Source: Pyropia yezoensis (taxonomy: Eukaryota; Rhodophyta; Bangiophyceae; Bangiales; Bangiaceae). From it: a DNA stretch of 64,000 nt. The DNA lies in contig CM020619.1 of NCBI GenBank assembly GCA_009829735.1, positions 27,988,063-28,052,062 of the forward strand. Direction: 5' to 3'. A program made the position numbers and the translations under genes. The notes under the pieces were generated by a model that worked only from the letters and a program-made list of their open reading frames with translations, ran no database searches and was not told the DNA's origin. Positions 1 through 12,888 of the stretch are shown piece after piece (positions within the stretch are counted from its first letter, which is position 1; each line of letters starts with the position of its first letter).

Positions 1-55
1 CCTCCTCTTCCCACTCGTCGTCGACCTCGTACCGCCACGGCGCGCGGGCTCACGC

Positions 56-793
56 TCACGGCCTTTGCGGCACGCACACGCCCGCGTCCCCCCACGGGGG
101 CTCACACACCAGCCGCCAGCCGCACAGGGCGAGGGAGCCCTCCCCACACGCCCCCCCCACCCCCACCACCGCCTTGCACGTGTACGCCGGCGCGTCGCAC
201 GCCAGCGGCGCGGCGCACACCAGCCGGTCCTCCTGCCCATAGTCACAAAACCCGCCCAGCGGCGACACGGTCACGCAAGACCCCCCCGGGCAGGCCAGCC
301 CCGCCACGCACGCGCCAATGCCGCGGCCACAGGGGGCGCCGGCGGTGCCCACGGGGAGGCACTCGCGGTCAATGCACGAGGCGCCGCCGGCGCAGGGCGT
401 CACGCCGGGCGTGCACCGCCCGCCTTGGCCGACGCCACAGGTGTGGCGGGGCGGGCTGCTGCCGGGGATGAACTCGCAGACCGCGGGGGGGGGGCAGGGC
501 GCGTCCCCGGCCGACCGGCAGGGCACCGCGGGGGGGGGGGACGGCGCGCACACGCCGACGGGGGAGCACGCCATGCCCAGTGCACACGGGGGGGTCCGCA
601 CCGAGCAGGGGGCGCCGTCGGGGAGGGCCGCCGGAGACGGTGTGCTGGTGGGGGGGAGGGACGGGGACGGTGGAGAGGGCGACGGTGGCGGCGACAGCGA
701 CGGTGACGGTGATGAGGAGGGCGTCGGCAACAGAGAGGGCGTGCTCATCGGCGGGGGAGACGCGGATGGCGACGCCAATGGCAACGTTGTCGA

Positions 794-825
<32 letters not shown>

Positions 826-1396
826 GCAGCGACGGCGGCAGCGACACGGGGGGCGGTGGACCTGTCGAAGCACCCACAGGCGGCGGTGCCGTGGCCGTCC
901 CCCCCGGCGTCCCGGAGGGGCTCGCCGCCGGGACTAATAGCGGCGGCCACCCCCCCCCCCCCCCGCAAGCCATCCTGTGCGGCGGCACACGCCCGCCACG
1001 CACTCGGTCGGCCACCCACACGCCGTCGCCGGGGCGGCGGCGCCACACGGCTCCCCCGCCCGCCCTGCCCGCACGCACACCCCCGCCCGGCACGCGGCGC
1101 CGCGGGTGCACGGCTGGTAGCCGACGGCGGCCGCACCCCCCCCCGTCAGCGAGCGCGCCGCCGCGGCCCACGCCCATGCCCACCCCCACCGTCGGGCGTC
1201 GACGCGACAGCGGCCACCGTCGGGGATGCCCGGCGCGGCGCACACGCCCGCCGCGCCGCACACCAGGCCCGCCGTGCAGGGGAGTGTCGGCGGCGCACAG
1301 CGGCCGCCGGCGGCCACCGCGGGGAGGGTACAACGGCCCCATCGGCAGACTAATGGGGGGGGGCAGCCGGCATCTCGGGCATCGTCGTCGTCGTCG

Positions 1397-1428
<32 letters not shown>

Positions 1429-1641
1429 GCCACTGTCGCCGCCACCCAGGGGGCAGCCCCAACTCCCCTCCAGCCGGGCGGTGCTCCCCACAAGAACGGG
1501 CATGCCGCCTGCTGTCACCGCCGAGGGAGACGCGCCGACGGGGACCGCCACGGCGGCAGCGGCGGCGGCGACCAGACCCGCAGCGGCAGCGACGTTGTGG
1601 CGGTGGGCGCCCCGACGGCGGTGGGGGGGGGGGGAGGGCAT
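56..1641 (-). CDS. Secreted Cys-rich repeat protein (frame break at a poly-C run)
   Basis: The ATG at 1641 lies in a GCCGCC context. About 45 residues follow with the look of a signal peptide: a basic start, then a long Ala/Val core. Next come short Cys-rich modules of the type C-x(n)-C-x-GxC ('PCTAGLVCGAAGVC', 'PCTRGAACRAGVC'). A Ser/Pro linker of roughly 80 residues follows, then more modules ('PCALGMACSPVGVC', 'PCAGGASCIDREC') up to the TGA at 56. The two halves are in different frames and meet at a 15-base C run (950-964), so one or two bases are probably miscounted or a tiny intron lies there. The expected product is about 528 residues. I do not recognise a named family. The repeated Cys pattern and the leader point to an extracellular or cell-wall protein. 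It is head-to-head with the helicase gene. Confidence 0.55.
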
Positions 1642-2661
1642 GGCGGCCGTCGACCCGCGTCCTGCCGGCTGGCGGGCGGGCGGGCGGGCGGGCGGGCGTT
1701 GAGCCGGCACAAAAGGGAGGCGCGGCGGCGGCAGCAGCGATGGGGAAGTAGCAGCAGCAGCGGCGGCGGCGGCGGCAGCCACATTGATGACGGGCAGTGG
1801 GGGACGGGTGGACTGGCAAGGCGGCCCGCGCACAAGGGGTGACGCGGGCGCGCGGGCCGGCGGCGGGCGACCAAGGAGGGAACACGGTGGGGGGGGGGGG
1901 GGTGCGCGGCAGCCGCCGAGCCCTCCACCGCGACCGCCAGCTGTTGCGCTGGAGCTGCCACAACCGCCACGGCCGCTGCGCGCCGTTCCTGCGGGCCGCT
2001 GACGCGGCGGACCTGCTGGGCCCGGCGCCGCCGCGCCGGATGGTCCCTCATGCCGCTGCCGGGAGAGAACGGGCGGGCGGGAGGGCGGGCGAGCGGGCGC
2101 GTGGGGTGCGTGGGAGGACAGTGACGACGCCAGCGGGGCTCCGACGGCGGAGAGCGTCTCCTCGAGCCGGCTCGAGCGCCCTCGAGGGGGCCCCGGGGGT
2201 GGGCAGGTCCTTGCTGCTGACAAGGATCCCCGTCCACGCCTGCGGCAAGGCAGCGCTTCGCACCCGTTTTTGTCAGCAGAGCACAGTACTGCTTCAGGTA
2301 ACTACATGTGTCCAACTTCATGCAAGGTCTCCATTGGACAAACACTTTTCTCATGGGGAGTCTTTCGTGACGGTCGGTAGAGCTCAAAAGAGTCCGCCCG
2401 CCATTCCACCTCCTCAGCCCGTCGTCGCCAATCCCCACGACTCCCTCCTCCTCGCCCGCCTCGCCCGTGCTTCTCGCTGCCCGTCTTTCGCGATGCGGTG
2501 CGTCGCGGGGGACACCGCTCCTCTTTCCCCCTTCCCCTTCCACGCCGACGCCCCCCCCCCCTCACCAGGCTGCTGTTCCTAAGACTGTACTGCTGCGTGA
2601 AGGCATAGCCATTGGTAGGGCACCCCGGCCGTCGGTCCACTCCCCCCCCGCCTCGTTTCTC
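1642..2661. other. Divergent spacer, Cys-rich protein / helicase
   Basis: About 1 kb lies between two divergent start codons and should hold both promoters. I see no TATA box. Two related short palindromic words occur in it: CAGTACTG at 2284-2291 and CTGTACTG at 2585-2592. Open frames run into this spacer from both sides, but they use non-ATG starts and look like G+C-driven noise. Confidence 0.4.
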
Positions 2662-5600
2662 ATGCACCGTCATGGGGAGCCCGGGCCGGTGGCGGCCTTT
2701 GTCGGCGCCTCCGCCAGTCGCCTTTTCCCCCTCTCTCACCCAACCCCCGCGGTTCCCTTTTCTGGCTTTGACGGCGGCAACGCTGGGGGCACCCGTTTCG
2801 GCGGGCGGGCGCCGCCCCCTCCCCCCACCACCGCCGCCGCCGCGCTCTTTTTCGGGGCCCCCCCAGCGGCGGGCGTTTTGTTTTTGGGGCGCCCCCTGCT
2901 GACCGGCGGCAGCGACAGCCGCCGGCCCCCTGGCCGGGGGTGGGTGGTGCCCCCCTCCCCCGTGCCGCCGCCACTGCGGGTATCCGCCCGGGCTGCATCG
3001 CCGTCCTCATCGTCGACGCGGGGCGCCAAGCGGGGCGGCCGCCCGTCTGAGGGGCGCACCCGCGGCTTTCGGCCTGGTGACGGGAATGGTGACGGCGGCG
3101 GGGATGGCGGCGGTGGGGCCGACCGCCGCGGGCGTGGCGAGCCGGCTGGGCGGTCGACGCGGCGGCGCGGCGGCCGCGGCCGCGGCGGGGGCGGCCGCGA
3201 CGGCCCCGCTGCGGGCCCCGCCGCGCCGCCCGCCGCCGACGCGCACGCCGTTGACGGAGCGCCGCTGCGCCAGACTGCCGCGGACGATGGGTGGCTGGCG
3301 CCGCTGGTCGCCTTGGCGGGCACCCCCGACGCGCTGCCCGAGCTCCGCCGCCTGTTGGCCGCCGCCGCCGCGGCGCCGGCGGCGCTGCCCGGCGGCCGCA
3401 GCCGTGCCGACCTGGAGGAGCTGGCCGTGGAGGCGGTGTTCCCGTACCCGCTCGACACGTTCCAGCGGGCGAGCCTCCGTGCGCTCATTGGCGGGGAGAA
3501 TGTGGTTGTGTCGGCGCCGACCAGTGGTGGCAAGACGGTGGTGGGCGAGATGGCGCTGTACCTGGCCCTTGCGCGGGGTCGTCGGGCCATCTACACCACC
3601 CCGCTCAAGGCGCTGAGCAACCAAAAGGCGGCCGACTTTGCGGCCCTCTTTGGTACGGACAATGTCGGCCTCCTTACGGGCGACGCCGCCACCAACCGGG
3701 AAGGCTCTGTGCTGGTCATGACCACCGAGATCTACCGCAACATGATGTACGAGGAGGCGTGGGCGGTGGGCGACGTGGACGCCGTCGTTTTTGACGAGTT
3801 CCACTACATGGCCGACCCCGACCGCGGGACGGTGTGGGAGGAGAGCGTCATCTACTCGCCGCCGCACGTGCGGTTGGTGGCCCTGTCGGCGACCATGGCC
3901 AACGCCCCCGAGGTGCGCGACTGGTTTGCCTCTGTCCACGGGCCGACCGCGGGGGTGGTGTCGGGCGCGCGGCCGGTGCCGCTTCGGTTTTCGTATTGCA
4001 ACCGCGACGGCCTGGTGCCGCTGTTCGCGCCGCTCCCGGGCGACGCACCGCCCACGTCGCTGCCGAGCATGCGGGGGCTCAAGCTCCACCCGGCGGTGCT
4101 GGCGTCGCTGGTGGATGAGGCCGCTCGCCCGGAACGCAAGAGCGCGATGCGCTCGTTTGGTGACCGCAAGCGCCGGTTTTCCGGGCGCCGGGGGGATGAC
4201 TCGTCCAGCGCCGCGCCGCGAAAGGCCAGCGGCTCGGAGCGCAAGGGCGGGGGGGGCCGCCGCGAGAAATTCGCAGCCGTCCCGTCCTTTCCCTATGTGG
4301 TCCGCGGGCTGCGGCGTCGGGATATGCTCCCCGCCATCATCTTTGTCTTTTCCCGTGCTGGCTGTGACCGCGCTGCCGAGGCCGCTGCCACCGAGGACGA
4401 GGGCTTTATCAACGACGATGAGGCAGCCGCCCTCCGCACCCGCGTCGCTGAGTTTGCCGCCGCCTACCCCGACGTGGCCGACGCCAAGCGGATGAACCTG
4501 GCGCTGGCGGGCATCGCGTCGCACCACGCGGGGATGCTGCCGCTGTGGAAGGCGTTTGTGGAGGAGCTCTTCCAGGCGGGGCTTCTCAAGGTGGTTTTTG
4601 CAACCGAGACGCTGGCGGCGGGGATCAACATGCCCGCCCGCACGACGGTCATTTCGTCGCTGTCCAAGCGGGGGAACGATGGCATTGAGCCGCTGACCAC
4701 GTCGGCGGTGCTGCAGATGGCGGGCAGGGCGGGGCGGCGGGGGATGGACGCCGTTGGATACTCGGTGGTGCTCCGGTCCCCCCACGATGGCGCCAGGGAG
4801 GCGCACCGTATCCTGACGCGCACCGTGGAGCCGCTGTGCTCCCACTTTACCCCAACCTATGGAATGGTGCTGAATGTGCTGGCGCAGAGGCCGCTGGCCG
4901 AGGCGCGGCGGGTGGTGGAGAAGAGCTTTGGGGCGTTCCAGACGGCCCGCCGGCTGGCCGCCGCGACGGACCCGCCAGGGGCGGCCGCCGACGACGGGCG
5001 GGTGGGCGGGCGGGACCCGCACGGCAGCTCCTCGGCGGGCGCCGACGAAGCGGCGCTGGCCCTCGAGGCCGAGGACGCGGCACGCAAGCTTGTCCTCGCC
5101 GAAGCAGTCCAGCTGGCTGGCCGGGTGCCCGCGGCTGAGGTGTCGGCGTACGCCAAGCTCAAGGAGCGCCTCAAGGCGGAGCGCCGCGCCGAGGCGTACC
5201 TCCGCTCCCAGGCTGCAGAGGCGGACGCCGAGGTGGTGGAGGAGGGCCTCGCCTTTGCGCCGCCGGGCACTGCCGTGCTGCTGCGGCCTGTGGAACGGAG
5301 CCGCCGCCGCGGGGGGGGGCGCCAGGCCGAGCCGGTCGTGTCGCAGGGCAAGGGCCGTCGCGGCCGCGGCCGCGACGGCAGCGACGGTGGTACAGAGGGG
5401 GGTGGAGGGAAGCGCACCGACTTGGCGGGGATTGTCGCCGCCCTACGTTGGACGTATCTGGGCGTGGCGGAAGGGGATGCGGACACTGCGGCGGCCGGCA
5501 ATGGCGATGCTGACGACGCTGCGAGCGACGAAGCGTTTGACCAGGCGGCTACTGACGACGGCGTCACGGCAGCAGCAGCGTCCCGCCCCGAAGTGGCCGT

Positions 5601-7223
5601 CCTCCTCGACATGGCCGACGGCACCGCCGGGGTGCTGCCCACGTACGTGGGCGTCACCGCTGGCAACACCATCCGGGTGTTCAACGCCACCCACGTGGCC
5701 AGGCTACTGTTTGACACGCCTCCGCTCGACGTGGACGCGGCGGCGTCCGGCTGGCGCGAGTCGATCGCCGACCCGGCGGGGCGGTGGCCCGAGTCGGCCG
5801 CCGGCGACGAGGCCCCCCAGACGGTCGTCGCGGGCGACGACGCGTCGGCACTGCTGGCCGCCGCCGTGGCCACCTCGTGGGCCGATGTGATTGCCGCGGA
5901 TGAGGGGGGCGGCAGCGGCGAAGGCGACGGCGACGGCGACGGCACGGACGACGCTGACGCCGACAGCCCCGCCGGCGCGGCGGCCTACCACCCCGAGGTG
6001 GCGGCCGCCCGTGCGCGGCGGGCGGCGGTGGAGGGTGCCCTGACCGCCCTCCCCCTCCACACGCGGCCCGACCGGGAGCTCATCCTCCGGGCGGGGCGGG
6101 CAGTGGCCAAGCTGACTGCCCAGGTGGCGGCCGCCGAGCGGTCGGGCGCCAAACGGCGGCTGCGGTCGGCGCGGCGGCAGGCGGCGCGCGCCGAGGCCGC
6201 CGCTGGGGGGGGGGCGGGAGCGCGTGGCGGCGTCGCCACCGCCGCCGCCGCCGCCGCCGCCACGACCAGCGGTGCGGCGTTGGCTGATGCGGCGGCGGCT
6301 GATCCAGCAAAGGGGGAGCCTGCTGCTGGGTCCTCCCCTGATGCTGTGGCCAATGGCGCCGACGTCAGCGTCGACATTGACATTGACGACGACGACGGCG
6401 ACGGGTCGACCGAGTGGGGCCGCTTCCTCGCCCTCAAGGAGGTGCTCACCCACTTTGGCTACCTCACCGACGACAATGAGCTGACGCCCCTGGGCGTCCT
6501 GGGCGCGTACGTGCGCGCCGACAATGAGCTGTGGATGAGCCTGCTGCTCCAAGAGGCGGCGCTGGACACGGCGCCGCCCGCGGCGCTGGCCGCCGCGCTC
6601 GCGGCGGCCACCATGGACGGCTCCTCCTCCCGCCCCGACGCGTACGTTGGGTGGGAGGCGTCGGCCGAGACGCTCGCCCTGACGGCCGCCTTTGTGCCCC
6701 TCCGCACCATGCTCACCGCCGTCCAAGACGAGGCGGGGGTGGACGCGGCGGTGCCCCTCAACGACGCTGACGTGGGCCTCATCGAGGCTTGGGCCACCGG
6801 CGCCGTCGACTGGCCGGCGCTGCTCGCGCGGACGAGCCTCCAGGAGGGCGACATTTGCCGCCGCCTCCGGCGGGTGCTCTCCCTCCTCCGCCAGGTGCCG
6901 GGCCTGCCGCTCGTGTCCGAGCCGGTCCGCCGCGCGGCGCGGGCGGCGGTGACCGCCATGGACCGCTTTCCCGTTGCCGATGAGGTGCCCTACGTGGGGG
7001 GGGGGGGGGGTCGGCGGGGCCGCCGGTCGTGGGGGGGGTGGCGCCGCCGGGGATGGCGCGGCTCGCGCAGCTCCGCGCGGCGGTGGTGGCGGCCGAGGAG
7101 GCCGAGGCCGCGGCGGCGGCGGCGGCGGCGGCGGCGGCCGGTGGGGAGGGTGGGGGGGGGGGAGCGGCTGGGGGGGGGGGGGACGACGCCCCGCCACCCG
7201 CGGCGGCCGCGGGCGGCGCGTAA
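2662..7223 (+). CDS. ISE2: ISE2-like chloroplast DExH-box RNA helicase (Ski2 family)
   Basis: This is an ATP-dependent RNA helicase of the Ski2-like superfamily 2. Its plant relative ISE2 acts in chloroplast RNA processing, and cyanobacteria have homologues. Visible motifs are the Q-like 'YPLDTFQ', motif I 'APTSGGKT' (about residue 285), Ia 'TPLKALSNQ', II 'VFDEFHYM' (DEFH, about 376), III 'LSATMAN', V 'ATETLAAGINMPA' and VI 'QMAGRAGRRG' (about 685). The Ski2-type C-terminal region follows. The first in-frame ATG (2662) precedes about 150 Ser/Ala/Arg-rich residues that fit a plastid transit peptide. After 'MDRFPVADEVPYV' the frame enters a 15-G run (6996-7010). The natural end lies in another frame, 'GMARLAQLRAAVVAAEEAEA', stopping at 7223. 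Without that shift the frame would run on to 8565 through the opposite-strand gene, which is not credible. Confidence 0.9.
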
Positions 7224-7467
7224 GGCCACACAAGAGATGAAAAAAAAAGCGAGGGCGCCTCGCCGCCGAGCGGCGCTCGAGGCCCCACAGCCACGTCCGC
7301 CCCCCCCCCCCCACCCCCCAAACACGCCCATCCCCTCGTCGTCCCCCCCGTCCCCGCCTCACCTTGCCTCCGCAACGACTCCCCCCCACCCGCCCCCGGT
7401 CCCCTCCCTCCCCCACCCCACCCCACCCCACTCCACCACCCCCCTCTTCCCAAACAAAACTGGGCCC
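7224..7467. other. Convergent 3' spacer
   Basis: About 245 bases separate the ends of the helicase and the SEC5-like gene. It contains an A8 run just after the helicase stop and long C-rich stretches. I see nothing coding in it. Confidence 0.5.
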
Positions 7468-8018
7468 TCACAAAAACACCTGCTGCACGTACCGCGCCCG
7501 CCGGACCGCCTCGTCGGCCGCCGCGTCGAGCGCCGCCGCCTCCCGCGGCCCCGGCCGGAGCACGGCGGTGAGGTCCGCCTCGGCGGCCACGTAGCCGGCC
7601 CGCCACGCCGCCACCGCCCCGGCGGGGGGCGGCCGCGACGGCCAGGCGTCGCGCGCAGGGGGGGCGGTGGCGGCGGCGGCGGCGCCCCCCCCCCCCCCCC
7701 CCCCCACGCCGCCGTCGGGGGCGCCGCCGGCGGGGGGGCCGTCGGCACCCGCCGCCGCTGCCGTGCCGGCCGCCCCGCCGGCCGCCGCGGCCGCCGCCGC
7801 CGACCCGCCGCCGCCGGCGCCGCCCCACGCCACCGCCGCGACGCGGTGGAGGAAGGCCACGTCCAGCCACACCTGCGCGAGCGCCCGCGGGGGCAGGCCG
7901 CCGGCGCCGGCGCCGCCCCCCCGGGCGGGCCCCCCGGCGCCGTCCCCCCCTCCGGCTCCCACCCCCCCCCCAGCTCCTCCACTCCCCCCAGCGGCACCGC
8001 CGCCGCCCCCGCCACTGC

Positions 8019-8077
<59 letters not shown>

Positions 8078-9040
8078 ACACCCCCCGCCAGCAGCGCCCG
8101 TACGGCCGACCGGCAGGCGCGGCCGACGGCGGCAGCGGCGGCCGCCACGACCGCCGCGCCCACCGCCGGCGCGCCCGCCGCGGCGGTGGCCGCCCGAACG
8201 CGGCGGGCGGCGAGCGCCAGTGCCACCACCACCTCCCCGGCATAGGGGCGCGGCTCGAGGGGGACTGCAAACGCCAGCGGGCCCGCCGCCGCCGCCGCCG
8301 CTGCCGCAGACGCTGCCGCCGCAGACGCTGCTGCTGCCGCCGCCGCGGCGGCGCCGTGGGGGTTTGCGCCGCCGCCGCCGCTGGTGCCCCCCCCCCCCTG
8401 CGGGGAGGGCGGCAGCGCCACGTCGGCGGGCGCCGCGGGCGGCGACCAGGAGCGCTTGCCCGACGCAAAGCCCGCGGCGGCGAGGCCCGCCGCAGCCGTT
8501 GCCACCACCCCCGCCGCCGCCGTTGCCGCCACGCGGCCGACCGCCGTCGCTTCCAGGCGGGATAGCGCCGTGGCCGCCGCCGACGGCGTCCACAGGCGGA
8601 GCGGGGGGGGGGGGAGGGGGGCGCCGCCCGCGTCCCCGCCGTCGGCGGCGGCGGTGGCAGAGGGGGGAGCGGGGGGGGGGGGGGGGGGGGGGCGCCGGCG
8701 AGCGCACCGGTCGCGGCGGTGCCCGCCGGCGGCGGCGGCGCGGGAAAGGGCGGCGGCAGCGCGCCCGCCGCAATGGCGGGCACCGCCGTCCCGCAGACGC
8801 GCGCGACGGCGGGCGCCGCCGCCGCCGCGTCGACGCGCAGCCGCCGGGCGGTGGCGGCCAGCCGCAGCAGCCGACGGCCGCCGCGCGCGTCCAGCGGCGA
8901 CGCGGTGAGGGCGTCGGCCGCCGCGGCGGCCGCCGCGTCGACCCCGTCGGGCCGCCCGCCGGGGACCGTCGGCCGCGGCGCGGGGGGGGGCAGCGGCGGC
9001 GGCGGGGGGGGTGGCAGGTCACCCCTGTCGCCGCCACCCC

Positions 9041-9080
<40 letters not shown>

Positions 9081-11029
9081 CGCGGCGGCGGCAGAGGCGG
9101 CCGCCGCGTCGGCCGCGCCCGCCAGCAGCGCGTCCAGTAGTGTCTGCGCAACCGTGACGGGCGCGGCCGCGGCGGCAGCCGACAGCACCGCCGCCGCCGG
9201 GGTGCCCGCGTCAACAATCGGCGCGGCGTCAGACAGCGCCGCCTCCACCGCCGCTGACACCGCGTCGGCGGGCGTAGGGGCGGGGTCGCCCGCCGCTACC
9301 GCCGCTGCTTGTGGAAGGGCGGCAACGGCGGCGGCGCCCCCCCCCCCTCCCCGTGGCGGTGCCACCGCCGCCCGCCCAATGTCTTCGGCGGTGGCGTGCA
9401 ACGCGGCGGCGGTGGCGAGGACGTACCCGCCGCCCATCGTCGCGGCAAGGTCCGACAGCGGGGACAGCGACCGGGGGGGGATGCCCAGCTCCGCCCGCGC
9501 CACCCGCAGGGCGGCCGTCACTGCCACCGCCGCCCGCCGCGGGATGCGGGCGGCGGCGGCGGCGGCGGCGGTCGACCACGCTGCGGTCCCCGGCGGGTCC
9601 GCGCCACCGCTGCCGCCGCCGCTACCCCGCGGGGGGCCCGCCGCGGGCGGCCGCCCGCCCAGCGCCAGCCGCACGCCGTCGGCGTACTCGGCGGTGAGGT
9701 CGCGGAGGGAGGCGCTGACGCGGGTGGCGGTGAGGAGGCCGAGCGCGTAGGGCCGCGCGAGCGCCCACTCAAAGCGCAGCGCGCGAATGAGGGCGTCGGT
9801 GAGCTCGACCACAAACGCCACCCCCCCGTCGTCGTCGTCATCGTCACCGTCATCGTCGGCGTCAGCGTCGACGCGGGCGTGCACGTCCATCGCGTCTCGC
9901 CCAGCGGTGGTGGCGTTGCGACCACCGCCACCAGCACCGTTGGCAAACGGGAGGCCACCCCATCGCCGTGGCGGCTCTCCCCCCACCCCCCCCCGCCCGC
10001 CCAACCACCCGCCGCGGCAACGTCATCGTCACGTTCTTCGTCCGTGTCCCCTCCCGCCGCGGCAGCGGCGGCCGCCGCCGCCGCCGCCGCGCGCCGCGCC
10101 GCGGCACGGCGGCGCATCCCCAGCGCCGCGGCGCCCGCCGCACGGACCCGCCGCACGCCCTCCACCGCCGCCGCGTGGCGGACGCCCAGCGCGCCGGCCA
10201 CGTGGTTCTCCTCGGGCCGCAGCGCCGCGAGGACGCCCAGCGCGGCGTGGACGCCCCCCCGGTCCAGCCGGGGGTCCTCAAACAGCCGGTAGTAGGCGGC
10301 GGCGGCGGCGGCTGTCGCCGCCTCCACCGCCGCCACGTGGCCGTCGAGCGGCGACGCGTCGGCCTGCGCGTCGACAAACGCCCAAAAGCGGGTCAGGTCG
10401 TCGAGGACGGGCGCCACCGCCGCGGGGTCGGTGACCGCCCCGCCGCCGCCGCCGCCGTCACCGCCGCCCCCACCACCGCCACCGCCGCCGCTGCTACCGC
10501 CGTCGCCGCTGCTACCGCGGCGGCCCCCGCCGGCGCCCCCCCCCCGCCTGGCGCCCCCCCCCGTGGCCAGCCCCCGTAGGCGTGCGGGCAACTCTACCAC
10601 CCACCGGTGCCGCGACACCACCGTCGCCACCCGCCGAAGGCGTGCCGCCTCGGCGCGCGCCGCCAGCGCCGGCCCGTACGCGCCCGCCAGCGACCGCTCC
10701 GCGTCGCGGAGGGCGGCGGCGAGGGCAGCCGGCGTGATCCCCCCGCCGGCCGCCGTGCCCCCCGCCGCCACCCCCCCGCCCCCCGGCCGCCCCCCCCCCG
10801 CTCACCCCCCCCCGCACGCCGTCGGCGGCGAGGAGTACCCCCTCCCACCCGGCGGCGACGACGCGCTCCGCAGCGCGCGCCTGCTCCGTCGCGAGGGCGT
10901 CCAGCTCCGCCCGCCCCCGCGCGAGCACCGCCGCGGGGGTGGCCGCGTGGACGCGGCCGAGGTAGACGCCCGCGTCAAAGGCGCGCGACAGCGGGTTCAC
11001 CGCCGACTGGACGGTGCCGCTGCTGCCGC

Positions 11030-11060
<31 letters not shown>

Positions 11061-11821
11061 ACCCCCACCGCCGCCACCCGCGCCACCCCCACCCCCCCCC
11101 CGCCGCCGCCGCCGCCGCCGCCCCCCCCACCAACACCACCCCCACCCCCTCCCCCCCCGCCGCCGCCGACGCCACCACCGCCGCCACCACCTAGCCCACC
11201 CGCGGTGGCGGCCCCCCCCGCGCCCGCACCCGCAGCGGCCAGCGGCGGCAGCCGCCGGGCCACCGGGTTGGGCTTGCCCACCGCGTACCGGCGGATGAGG
11301 CACTCGGTCTCGAGGTCCACCCGCCCCGCGCCGAGGAGGTCCTCAAAGTGGTGCCGGTGTGCCGGCGCGCCCCCGCCTCCATCATCGGCCGCGTCACCGC
11401 CCCCACCCCCCCACCACCCCCTCCGCCACCGGCACCCCCCCCCCGCCGCCACCGGCGGGGTCCTCCCCACCACCGCCACTGTCCCCGCCATCCCCCCAGC
11501 CCCGCCACCGCCGCCACCACCGCCAACGCCACCCCCGCCGCCGCCGCTGCCGCCAATGCTACTGCCGCCACCCGCGTTGCCGCCCCCCCCCCATTCGCCC
11601 CCCGGCGGCGGGAAGAGGCCCACCAGCAGGTCCCCCCGGCCCGCCGCGGCGGTGGCCGCCGCCACGGCCGCCGCGGCTGCCGCCGACGCCGCCGCTGACG
11701 GCGGGGCGGCGGTAAAGGCGGCGACCGCCGCGGCGACGTCGGGCGGGCCGGGCGGGCGCGCCTTGTGGCTCGACGCCGCATCGTCCACTTCCGCCCACGT
11801 GGACGGCTCAAAGACGCCCAT
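7468..11821 (-). CDS. SEC5-like exocyst subunit (several frame breaks)
   Basis: Coding evidence runs continuously on the minus strand from the ATG at 11821 to the TGA at 7468 (about 1450 codons), but it changes frame four times. The breaks fall at about 11032-11160, 10791-10813, 9987-9995 and 8603-8692, each at a long C/G run. The N-terminus 'EPSTWAEVDDAA' resembles the W-x-x-V-D-E-A segment of plant SEC5. 'FDAGVYLGRVHAATP' fits the exocyst 'YL..VH..T' segment, 'LRRVATVVSRHRWVVELPAR' fits the conserved helix after it, and 'YYRLFEDPRLD' and 'LAQVWLDVAFLHRV' lie further on. SEC5 helps tether secretory vesicles at the plasma membrane. Ala/Gly insertions make the protein longer than usual. Another helical tethering protein (COG or GARP) is possible. 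The reality of the gene is much surer than the name. Confidence 0.5.
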
Positions 11822-12751
11822 GAGGGACAACAGGGATGTGGAGAAGAATGGACAAGGGTGGGTGGGTGGGTGAGGGCGGCTGGGGGGGGCGCCACCGTCC
11901 CCGCCAGTCGGTGACGGCCGCGCGGGCGGCCGCTGCGGGCCGCCACGCGCCGTGCCGCGGCCAACACCCTCGCTGCGCACTTGAGCTTGACGCCGATCCA
12001 TCCCACCCCGCCACCACCCACTGGTCGACCCACTTGCCCTATTTTTATCGACACAAACGAACGGAAAAGCGGATATAAGTTCATTAGGTGAACTGTACTG
12101 TTTTTATCAATCCTCAAGGCGGGATTACTGTAAAGAAGAGTCGATCTATGGCAGCGGAATTGATGGGGAGGCGGGATGAACGCGCCCCGTCTGCCCGTCG
12201 ACTCGGCGCCACCGAGAGCGGTGCGTGGCGCTTCCGTACCGCGTCTACAGGTTGGGGCTCGCCACCGTGGCGCGCGCTGCCGCTCCGCCACCGTCGCGTC
12301 ATGGGCGCCTCCTCGTATGTGCGCAATGTGCCTGCGGCGAGGCGGTAGAGGGTGTCGTGGTAGGGGGGGGTGGAGGGGGTGAGAGGTGGTAGGGGGGGGT
12401 GGTGGGGGATGGCCGACTGTGGGGGGTGGACGACTGTGAGGGGGGGTGGGGCGGGGACGAAGATTTCTCCCCTGCCTGGGGCCGCCCCTCCCCCCCGTAC
12501 TGTGTTCCCACCCGCACCCCCCTTGCCGCCCTGCCTCTGCTCCCGGCGGACTGGCGCCGTTCTCAGGTGGGGGGGGACCTGTGCAGGAGAGACGGCGCAT
12601 GATCGGCGTGATGGACACGGTGGCGCAGGTGGCGGCGGTCGTCCCACGGCCAGCCGGCGTAGTGTGCCCCCCGCTTCCCCGTTCCCCCCCACCCCCCCTT
12701 CCCAACCCTCTGACCGCTGTCTGACGTTCCCCCGTTGGCTTGGACGCCGCC
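11822..12751. other. Divergent spacer, SEC5-like / DUF5060-like gene
   Basis: This gene-free stretch lies between two divergent starts. An A+T-rich patch at 12040-12135 contains AACTGTACTG (12091-12100), one member of the GTACTGTAC word family seen across the window. The rest is C/G-rich with several poly-G runs. I see no clear TATA box and no RNA gene. Confidence 0.4.
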
Positions 12752-12857
12752 ATGGTCCGTCGCGGTGGTGGCGTGCGGGTGGCGGCAGTTACCCCCGCCG
12801 CCTCCACCAGGACGGCTACCGCCGCGGCCGTTGTTGCAGTGTGCCTTGTGACCGCTC

Positions 12858-12888
<31 letters not shown>

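Noticed and set aside
2467-8565. A single 2032-residue plus-strand frame
   Set aside because: It starts with GTG and fuses the helicase, through a miscounted G run, to the antisense of the SEC5-like gene. The helicase ends at 7223 in another frame.
6779-9217. 812-residue minus-strand frame
   Set aside because: It runs from the SEC5-like gene into the helicase exon and is mostly Arg/Pro repeats from (GCC)n DNA.
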